Below are positions 58,866-64,000 of a stretch of 64,000 nt of DNA, in pieces. A program made the position numbers and the translations under genes. Below the pieces are notes generated by a model, which worked only from the letters and a program-made list of their open reading frames with translations, was not told the DNA's origin and did no database searches. Origin of the DNA: Flavobacterium frigoritolerans (GTDB lineage Bacteria; Bacteroidota; Bacteroidia; Flavobacteriales; Flavobacteriaceae); NCBI RefSeq assembly GCF_025847275.1, contig NZ_JAOZEV010000018.1, forward strand, positions 39,268 to 103,267. Direction: 5' to 3'. The first letter of the stretch is position 1, and each line of letters opens with the position of its first letter.

Positions 58866-59828
58866 TTATTCAAAATTTATAGACTGATAGGAGTTGAGTT
58901 TGTCAAGATGTAATACAGTTTTGGTATTGTCTTTACTTCGATTGTACATTGGGTCAAATTTAGCTCCATACAATACCTCTTTAAAGGTGTACGAAGTTCT
59001 AGCTGCAACAGTATTACTGTACATATCATCAAAAGTTTTAATGAACACCAAAATTTCTCCATGGGTAGAGGCAAAGTCTTCTTTTGTAAATTTATACAAT
59101 GGGCTTTTCTCGGTTATGGGGTGTACCAATGTCCAACTAAGTGTAAGGGCATTTATCCGATTTAGTTCTAATTCTAGAGAATAGAATTTGTTAGTCATTA
59201 CGCCATTTTCTTCAATACTAATCCCTAGAGTGATTTTAGCTTCGGCATCAGTAAAGTTTGTATTTTTAAAAGGAACAAGACGAATCATTAAAGCTTTGTC
59301 TTCTTTGTAAGGACTAATTAAAGCATTATGTGAGAATTTAAGAAATGCTGTTGGTCTGCTAAATCTTCCAAAGAATAACCCAGTTGCAATAGCAAAACTT
59401 AGTAAACCTATTAATGCTTCAGCTGCCGATAGGGAGCTTGTAAGGAAACCTGTGGGACTAATGTGTCCGTAGCCTACGGTTGTGAAAGTTTGAGCGCTAA
59501 AAAAGTATGCTTGCCCAAATTTTGCCCATTCGCTTTGAGAAGCAACAATTCCGTCTAAGTGTTCAATGCCAATTGCATAATAGACAATTGCAAAAATGAA
59601 ATTGATAGAGATATAAAAGGAAAATAAAATAAACATAAATTTCCAAGTAGGCATATCGATCATGGTGTGGTACCAGCTAATACGACGTAATAGATGCATT
59701 CCTCTTTTTTCAATATTTGGAGAACCGTCCTTATTTACAAAGCGTCCTCCATAATTATTAGAGTTAGTTCCAAAACCAGAATTCTTATCGGTTTCGGCTT
59801 TAGTGTTTATCTTTTTCAGGATCGACAT
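58866..59828 (-). CDS. Inward-rectifier type potassium channel (KirBac-like)
   Basis: This 320-residue channel has a slide-helix region, two transmembrane helices (about 63-88 and 125-152) and a pore loop with selectivity filter TVGYG at 117-121. A C-terminal cytoplasmic beta-sandwich domain of Kir type follows (LISPYKEDKALMIRLVPFKNTNFTDAEAKI). It conducts potassium across the inner membrane. The neighbours (regulator, TPR protein) give no clue to regulation. A TPR gene lies upstream on the same strand, separated by a terminator. Confidence 0.93.
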   Translation of the reverse strand: MSILKKINTKAETDKNSGFGTNSNNYGGRFVNKDGSPNIEKRGMHLLRRISWYHTMIDMPTWKFMFILFSFYISINFIFAIVYYAIGIEHLDGIVASQSEWAKFGQAYFFSAQTFTTVGYGHISPTGFLTSSLSAAEALIGLLSFAIATGLFFGRFSRPTAFLKFSHNALISPYKEDKALMIRLVPFKNTNFTDAEAKITLGISIEENGVMTNKFYSLELELNRINALTLSWTLVHPITEKSPLYKFTKEDFASTHGEILVFIKTFDDMYSNTVAARTSYTFKEVLYGAKFDPMYNRSKDNTKTVLHLDKLNSYQSINFE

Positions 59829-59914
59829 ATATGTTGTATAGAATAAGTTTTAGACTAAGCTAGGTCAGATTGATAGCTCAATATCCTATCAAATATAAGG
59901 ATAAGTTAGAATAC

Positions 59915-59968
59915 AAAAAAAAGCACCCAACTTTTACTTTGTAAAAAGAAAAGTTGGGTGCTTTTTTT
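59915..59968. terminator. Strong terminator-like hairpin
   Basis: AAAAAAAAGCACCCAACTTTT (59915-59935) pairs with 59949-59968, a stem of about 20 bases. On the minus strand it ends in T8. It follows the TPR gene on the minus strand. Confidence 0.9.
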
Positions 59969-59976
59969 ATGCTTTT

Positions 59977-60477
59977 TTATTTGCAGAAAGTAGCTTTGTT
60001 TTTGCTAGCACTTTGACTGCCTAATTCTATAGCTTTTGTAAAATCTTTACAAGCATTTTTTTTATCTTGAACTTGAGTGTAACAAGTACCTCTTAAGTTA
60101 TAGGCTATATAGTCTTTGGGGTTTAAAGCAATTGATGAAGTACAATCTTTAATAGCTGCTTGAAAGTCTTTTAGCTTGTAGTTTACATTAGCTCTTCCAG
60201 TAAAAGCATCAGCGTTCATCGGGTCTAATTCGATTGTTTTATTAAAGTCTGCAAGAGCTCCTTTTATGTCATTTAGTTTAAATTTCGCAACGCCTCTGTT
60301 TTGGTATGCCTCAGTAAAGTTTGCTCTTAGTTTAATAGCTTTAGTGTAGTCAACTATTGCGCCTTTTGTGTTTCCGTTTTCCGCTTTCCTTAAAGCTTGA
60401 TCAAAATAATCTGATCCAGATTGGCTCCAGCTTACACTTGTTGCTAAAAATAATAAAATAAGTAATGAGTGTTTCAT
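59977..60477 (-). CDS. Tetratricopeptide repeat protein, secreted
   Basis: This 166-residue protein starts at the ATG at 60477 (MKHSLLILLFLATSVSWSQ); a longer in-frame reading would run through a hairpin and has no signal. The body has four TPR units, each with the pattern A/L-x3-F/Y-x-A-I-x-L (ANFTEAYQNRGVAKFKLNDIKGALADFNKTIEL, ADAFTGRANVNYKLKDFQAAIKDCTSSIAL). The signal peptide places it in the periplasm. It is a scaffold for protein contacts; the partner is unknown. Confidence 0.9.
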   Translation of the reverse strand: MKHSLLILLFLATSVSWSQSGSDYFDQALRKAENGNTKGAIVDYTKAIKLRANFTEAYQNRGVAKFKLNDIKGALADFNKTIELDPMNADAFTGRANVNYKLKDFQAAIKDCTSSIALNPKDYIAYNLRGTCYTQVQDKKNACKDFTKAIELGSQSASKNKATFCK

Positions 60478-60529
60478 ATAAAAATTAATTAGTAGGTTTA
60501 GAATGTTTAACGTGTTTTGGGATTGTTTA

Positions 60530-60582
60530 TTATAACAAAAAAAGCAAAATATCAATATTGACATTTTGCTTTTTTGTTATAA
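60530..60582. repeat. Long A/T-rich hairpin upstream of the TPR gene
   Basis: 60530-60550 and 60563-60582 are inverse copies (20 bases, one bulged A), with TTATAAC and GTTATAA at the outer ends. The hairpin lies between the tRNA terminator and the TPR start. It has no T-run beyond the stem. Confidence 0.6.
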
Positions 60583-60650
60583 GCTTGAATTACAATAACA
60601 ATAGTGTTTACTTCAATAAGAGTAAGGTTATTGTTTTTTTATAATGTCAA

Positions 60651-60686
60651 AAAAAAAGGTCAAGTAAATTAATTACTTGACCTTTT
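60651..60686 (-). terminator. Terminator of the tRNA array
   Basis: AAAAGGTCAAGTAA (60654-60667) pairs with TTACTTGACCTTTT (60673-60686), 1 base after the last tRNA-Lys gene. On the minus strand a T run follows. Confidence 0.85.
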
Positions 60687-60687
60687 G

Positions 60688-60760
60688 TGACCCGACTGGG
60701 GCTCGAACCCAGGACCCCATCATTAAAAGTGATGTGCTCTACCAACTGAGCTATCGAGTC
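60688..60760 (-). tRNA. tRNA-Lys (anticodon TTT), copy 4
   Basis: 73 bases. The acceptor arms GACTCGA/TCGGGTC pair, the anticodon loop reads CTTTTAA, and TTCGAGC is in the T loop. The CCA end is not encoded. It is identical in sequence to the three other copies. Confidence 0.96.
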
Positions 60761-60804
60761 ATTAATTATCAAAGAAAGTATTTTGTTTAATCACAAAAAT
60801 TTTG

Positions 60805-60877
60805 TGACCCGACTGGGGCTCGAACCCAGGACCCCATCATTAAAAGTGATGTGCTCTACCAACTGAGCTATCGAGTC
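60805..60877 (-). tRNA. tRNA-Lys (anticodon TTT), copy 3
   Basis: 73 bases, same sequence as copy 4. The 44-base spacer to copy 4 repeats a TCAA-GAAAGTATTTTG block seen in the other Lys-Lys spacer. Confidence 0.96.
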
Positions 60878-60916
60878 ATTGTTATCAATGAATATTATGT
60901 TTGATCACGAGTTTCG

Positions 60917-60999
60917 TGACCACGGTGGGATTTGAACCCACACGCCCTTTCGAGCACCACCCCCTCAAGATGGCAAGTCTACCGTTTCTCCACGTGGCC
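60917..60999 (-). tRNA. tRNA-Leu (anticodon GAG)
   Basis: 83 bases with a long variable arm. The acceptor arms GGCCACG/CGTGGTC pair. The anticodon stem CCATC/GGTGG brackets the loop TTGAGGG, giving anticodon GAG. It lies between two pairs of tRNA-Lys genes. Confidence 0.94.
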
Positions 61000-61002
61000 T
61001 AA

Positions 61003-61038
61003 AAAAAAAGGCCAAGTACCTATTACTCGACCTTATTT
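61003..61038 (-). terminator. Decayed copy of the tRNA terminator
   Basis: This stretch resembles the array terminator (AAAAAGGCCAAGTA...TACTCGACCTTAT against AAAAAGGTCAAGTA...TACTTGACCTTTT). It is mismatched, so it can no longer fold fully. It suggests a duplication of a Lys-Lys-terminator unit. Confidence 0.45.
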
Positions 61039-61039
61039 G

Positions 61040-61112
61040 TGACCCGACTGGGGCTCGAACCCAGGACCCCATCATTAAAAGTGATGTGCTCTACCAACTG
61101 AGCTATCGAGTC
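61040..61112 (-). tRNA. tRNA-Lys (anticodon TTT), copy 2
   Basis: 73 bases, identical to the other Lys copies. It ends just before the decayed terminator. Confidence 0.96.
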
Positions 61113-61152
61113 TTGCTATCAAGGAAAGTATTTTGTTAAATCACAAATTTTG

Positions 61153-61225
61153 TGACCCGACTGGGGCTCGAACCCAGGACCCCATCATTAAAAGTGATGT
61201 GCTCTACCAACTGAGCTATCGAGTC
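61153..61225 (-). tRNA. tRNA-Lys (anticodon TTT), copy 1
   Basis: 73 bases, identical to the other Lys copies. It is first in the transcript and nearest the promoter at 61250-61281. Confidence 0.96.
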
Positions 61226-61249
61226 ATATTCTTTCCTTGAATGCGGGTG

Positions 61250-61281
61250 CAAATATAAGGAGTTATTTTCGAAGTTTCCAA
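61250..61281 (-). promoter_or_regulatory. Promoter of the tRNA array
   Basis: On the minus strand TTG (plus 61279-61281), 21 bases, TATATTTG (plus 61250-61257). Transcription would start near 61243, about 18 bases before copy 1. Confidence 0.6.
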
Positions 61282-61293
61282 GCATTTTTGTTA

Positions 61294-61301
61294 TAAATTT
61301 G
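61294..61301 (+). promoter_or_regulatory. Probable -7 element for aroK
   Basis: TAAATTTG matches TAnnTTTG, 51 bases before the aroK start. It is divergent from the tRNA promoter, with overlapping upstream regions. Confidence 0.5.
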
Positions 61302-61352
61302 TCTTTTTTTTGGAAAAATTTCCAATGTCTTAGTTTATAAGGTTTTATTAGT

Positions 61353-61871
61353 ATGAAAAAAATTGTGTTATTAGGGTATATGGGTTGCGGTAAGTCAACA
61401 ATTGCTCAAAAATTATCGAATATTACAGAAATTCCATTTTTAGATTTGGATAAATGCATCGAAAATAAGGTTAATTTAACCATAAATGAGATTTTTGATA
61501 AGCATGGAGAGATATATTTTAGGAAATTGGAACATGAAACATTCTTGGAATTGCTACAATCGCCAGAAGAAATCATTATAGGTTTAGGAGGAGGGACACC
61601 TTGTTATGCTGATAATCATGAATTATTGAATAAAGAAGGGGTGATTTCTATTTATTTAAAAGCATCTATCGATACATTATATGGACGCTTACTACATAAT
61701 AAGAGTAAACGCCCACTTATTGCTGATAAAAATGAGGACGAGATGAGAGAGTTTATAGCGACACATCTCTTTGAAAGGAGTTTTTATTACAATCAAGCCA
61801 AATACAAGGTGAGCGTAGATGAGAAGACTATAGACGAAACGATTTCTGATATTCTTGAACTTTTAGCTTAA
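61353..61871 (+). CDS. aroK: Shikimate kinase
   Basis: This 172-residue enzyme phosphorylates shikimate in aromatic amino acid synthesis. The P-loop GYMGCGKST is at 8-16. DLDKCIE (about 32-38) and GEIYFRKLEHE follow, and GLGGGTP (about 78-84) lies in the shikimate site. RPLI with an arginine of the lid is also present. Its 3' end overlaps that of the convergent phosphoribosyltransferase gene by 9 bases. Confidence 0.95.
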   Translation: MKKIVLLGYMGCGKSTIAQKLSNITEIPFLDLDKCIENKVNLTINEIFDKHGEIYFRKLEHETFLELLQSPEEIIIGLGGGTPCYADNHELLNKEGVISIYLKASIDTLYGRLLHNKSKRPLIADKNEDEMREFIATHLFERSFYYNQAKYKVSVDEKTIDETISDILELLA

Positions 61872-62363
61872 GAAGGCATAATCGTTATTGTTATCATCAA
61901 ATACAACTTGTACGTGTTCTAGTAAAGATGTTGAAAGAGATATTCCTTTAAAGTCGGCTTTCACAGGGTATTTTTTGTGGTTTCTGTCAACTAGAACGGC
62001 AGTTTTGAATTTCTTTAGTGGAACATCTAGAAAATGTCGGACAGCATATATTAGAGTGGTTCCTGAGTTTAATACGTCATCTACAAGAACTAATCCTTTG
62101 TTGGCGTATTGATCTTTGGAGAGAGAGGTGTTTATAGGGGATTCGGGTTTTTGTTTGTTTATCTGTACTTCGCAAAGAGATACTTTAATGGTAGAGATGG
62201 ATTCTAATGCTGTCGCTAATTTTTTAGCGAATATAAAACCATTGGATGCGATCCCGGCAATCACGATTTCATCATCCCCTACAAATGTTTCGTATATTTG
62301 ATAGGCAATTCGTTTAATTTTATGTTCGATTTCTTGGTTTGTTAAGATGATGTTTTTGCTCAT
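61863..62363 (-). CDS. Phosphoribosyltransferase, PyrR-like
   Basis: This 166-residue type I PRTase has the PRPP loop VLVDDVLNSGTTLIYA near 92-107 and the IVIAGIASNGFIFAKKLA motif earlier. It resembles the PyrR/uracil PRTase branch by length and by the NxSLSKDQYANKG loop. The usual attenuation role of PyrR is not supported because no pyr genes are adjacent (carB is 40 kb away). It may be a purine or pyrimidine salvage enzyme. Confidence 0.85.
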   Translation of the reverse strand: MSKNIILTNQEIEHKIKRIAYQIYETFVGDDEIVIAGIASNGFIFAKKLATALESISTIKVSLCEVQINKQKPESPINTSLSKDQYANKGLVLVDDVLNSGTTLIYAVRHFLDVPLKKFKTAVLVDRNHKKYPVKADFKGISLSTSLLEHVQVVFDDNNNDYAFLS

Positions 62364-62411
62364 TGTAGTTTTTTTTAAAATAATAAAAATTAAATGCGTG
62401 TAGTTTAGGTG

Positions 62412-62804
62412 TTATTCAGATTCGTCTTCGTCGTTAGTGATGTCGTTTCCAAATTCATCAATATCCCTGCGATCCTTTTTGGTTGGTCTACCTGTTCCGT
62501 TTTTTCGGTAATGTTCTTTGGATAGTTTTAGTAATTCCAGATGAGCATATGCTTCAGCAGGAGTCTCGTTCTTTCTGTATATATCGACAAGTTTCGCGCC
62601 AACTCTATTCTCTGGGATGTCAAGAACGGTTATGATTTGAGTAATTTGATCTTTTCGAAATGTAATTTTGTCTGTCGGAAAAACTTCTTTAGAAGGTTTT
62701 GCAACTTGGCCATTCACTGTGACGTGGTTTTTTTTGCATGCCTCGGTGACTAAATTTCGAGTCTTGTAATAGCGCACGCACCATAGGTATTTATCTATTC
62801 TCAT
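62412..62804 (-). CDS. RNA-binding S4 domain protein (Hsp15-like)
   Basis: This 130-residue protein has the S4 domain at residues 1-60 (MRIDKYLWCVRYYKTRNLVTEACKKNHVTVNGQVAKPS). A basic and then acidic C-terminal tail (HYRKNGTGRPTKKDRRDIDEFGNDITNDEDESE) follows. Hsp15 binds stalled 50S subunits with nascent chains. It lies 48 bases upstream of the phosphoribosyltransferase in the same direction, so it may be co-transcribed. Confidence 0.92.
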   Translation of the reverse strand: MRIDKYLWCVRYYKTRNLVTEACKKNHVTVNGQVAKPSKEVFPTDKITFRKDQITQIITVLDIPENRVGAKLVDIYRKNETPAEAYAHLELLKLSKEHYRKNGTGRPTKKDRRDIDEFGNDITNDEDESE

Positions 62805-62882
62805 AAATTTTCAAAAATCGGAGTTAAATTCTTTACAAAAATAAATCAATATTGTATCTTGCGCACCTAAAAATCAACAATA

Positions 62883-63893
62883 ATGAACAAAATTAAATAT
62901 TATTTTATTTTAACTATTGCAACTCTCTCTCTATTTTCTTGTTCTAAAAGCGATTCGGCGTCTATAGAGCCTCTAAGAGATTATACAGAGCAGTATAATA
63001 CGGATATTGCTGATATTGAAGATTATTTAGATAAAAATTACATTATAGTTACTAATAAGCCTGGGGAAACGGAAGATCAAAATGTAAAAATTGAAAAAAT
63101 TACTGATGCAGCAGATCCAGCTCAGCGATCTATAAAGTCGTATTTGAATAGTCCTACATTTCCAACTTTAAAATCTAAGATTGTAGATCTACATGGTGTT
63201 AAATATAAGTTGTACTATATGGTATTGCGAGAAGGGACGGGAGAATCGCCATGTAATGTTGATGGGGTTTTGACTTCTTATAATGGAACCTACTTAAGTA
63301 AAAAAGCTGCGACAACAGCAGGTGAGCCTTCTGTTATAACAGCTACTCAGTTTGAAGAAGTGGTGTTTCCGCAGACTTTCTTGAATTTGTTTCAAACGAT
63401 AAAAGGGTGGGGGGAAACTTTTCCGAACTTTAAAGTTGGTACTGCAGTAGGAGATACTGAAACTGGTGCGATAAAATATAATGATTTTGGAGCAGGAATT
63501 ATGTTCTTGCCTTCGGGATTAGCATATTACGCTGGAGGTGGTGGGTCAATACCGTCTTATACTCCTTTGGTTTTTAGTTTTAAATTATATGCATTGCAGC
63601 GTTTAGATCATGATGGAGATGGAATTTTGTCATATTTAGAGGATAAAGATGGAGATGGGTATGTGCGTGATATGCGTAGTAAAACGGAGTACCCTGATAG
63701 GGAAGGTGAGTATCCGGATGATACAGATCAGGATGGGATTCCTGATTTCTTAGATACCGATGATGATGGAGATGGGTATAGTACTAAATTGGAAATTAAA
63801 GATCCTCTTACAGGTAAGCCATATGCGTTTGATAAGATTCCAGTTTGTCCTTCAGGTAAGAAAAATTATTTAGATCCTACTTGTCATCCATAA
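62883..63893 (+). CDS. FKBP-like lipoprotein with calcium-binding repeats
   Basis: This 336-residue lipoprotein has a lipobox ending at C20 (LSLFSC). Residues about 100-240 resemble an FKBP-type peptidyl-prolyl isomerase: LYYMVLREGTGESP, then FPQTFLNLFQTIKGWGETFPNFKVG and IMFLPSGLAYYA. The end has thrombospondin type 3-like repeats, HDGDGILSYLEDKDGDGY at 243-260 and TDQDGIPDFLDTDDDGDGY at 281-299. They are rich in aspartates that bind calcium. Similar proteins in Flavobacteria are surface or periplasmic foldases. Enzyme activity is not proven by sequence. Confidence 0.82.
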   Translation: MNKIKYYFILTIATLSLFSCSKSDSASIEPLRDYTEQYNTDIADIEDYLDKNYIIVTNKPGETEDQNVKIEKITDAADPAQRSIKSYLNSPTFPTLKSKIVDLHGVKYKLYYMVLREGTGESPCNVDGVLTSYNGTYLSKKAATTAGEPSVITATQFEEVVFPQTFLNLFQTIKGWGETFPNFKVGTAVGDTETGAIKYNDFGAGIMFLPSGLAYYAGGGGSIPSYTPLVFSFKLYALQRLDHDGDGILSYLEDKDGDGYVRDMRSKTEYPDREGEYPDDTDQDGIPDFLDTDDDGDGYSTKLEIKDPLTGKPYAFDKIPVCPSGKKNYLDPTCHP

Positions 63894-63915
63894 TGAATGA
63901 GGTGAATAAAATATT

Positions 63916-63950
63916 AAAGCGGCTACTATTATATAGTAGCCGCTTTTTTT
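63916..63950 (+). terminator. Intrinsic terminator
   Basis: A perfect 14-base stem (63916-63929 with 63933-63946) followed by T residues, 22 bases after the FKBP-like gene. The final 50 bases hold no gene I can support. Confidence 0.9.
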
Positions 63951-64000
63951 ATGTCCTTATATATAGGTGCAATATTCGACTATACTATATAGGAGGAGTT

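Noticed and set aside
60478..60564. A longer N-terminus for the TPR protein
   Set aside because: It reads through a strong hairpin and would put an extra hydrophobic stretch ahead of a clean signal peptide. The ATG at 60477 is better.
60651..61225. A CRISPR-like array of about 73-base repeats
   Set aside because: The repeats fold as complete tRNA-Lys genes with anticodon TTT and paired arms. They are tRNAs, not CRISPR repeats.
61863..62363. PyrR attenuator protein regulating pyrimidine genes
   Set aside because: No pyr operon or PyrR-binding leader is nearby. Only the phosphoribosyltransferase fold is supported.

Overview
The window looks like a chromosomal segment of a Flavobacterium-like member of the Bacteroidota. 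The DNA is strongly AT-rich. Many genes are preceded by the Bacteroidota promoter form (TTG or TTTG, about 19 bases, TAnnTTTG) and few by a Shine-Dalgarno sequence. There is a C-terminal type IX secretion sorting domain, DUF4199 and DUF4252 proteins, a BtuG-like surface lipoprotein and a zeaxanthin-type carotenoid cluster. No phage, plasmid or CRISPR locus is visible; the mobile content is one RAYT-type transposase and several families of small structured repeats.

Layout. 0-8.4 kb: the N-terminal part of an MsbA-like ABC exporter, a phosphohexomutase, a membrane glycosyltransferase with a DUF4199 partner, ribosomal protein L31 type B, a GlmU-like enzyme, a PepSY-like periplasmic protein and an ABC-F ATPase. 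8.4-17.4 kb: a TolC/HlyD/ABC-2 permease export operon without an ATPase gene, a repeat-rich secreted protein, a porin plus dicarboxylate-type transporter pair, a degenerate acetyltransferase and a hydrolase. 17.4-25 kb: rpmH, carB, an ECF sigma/anti-sigma/DUF4252 operon and an S41 protease. 25-37 kb: a cobalamin locus. A cobalamin riboswitch controls btuB and a btuG-like gene. Next to it are cobC, cobS, a bluB-cobT fusion and cobU, with a RAYT transposase and its palindromes inserted between cobS and bluB-cobT. The divergent btuF-btuC-btuD genes follow. 37-53 kb: RNA modification genes, a large secreted endonuclease/exonuclease/phosphatase-fold protein, an ECF sigma factor with an anti-sigma protein that appears to span both membranes, rmuC, a thioesterase, YceI, and a TetR-like/ABC1 kinase pair. 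53-59 kb: a light-response block reading carH-like, crtI, crtB, crtZ, SRPBCC, photolyase. 59-64 kb: a Kir-type channel, a TPR protein, four identical tRNA-Lys genes and one tRNA-Leu, aroK, a phosphoribosyltransferase, an S4 protein and an FKBP-like lipoprotein.

How it fits together. The CarH-like regulator carries the Wx9EH and ExHxxG motifs expected of a light-sensing adenosylcobalamin repressor. The same window holds surface capture, import, lower-ligand synthesis and nucleotide-loop assembly for cobalamin, so vitamin B12 salvage and photoprotection may be linked. I see the same inverted repeat, TTGTTTA-N18-TAAACAA, at the crtI start and at the carH start, which makes it a candidate operator. 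The other strong new signal is a dispersed, RNA-like repeat (four copies) whose stems differ in sequence but keep pairing.
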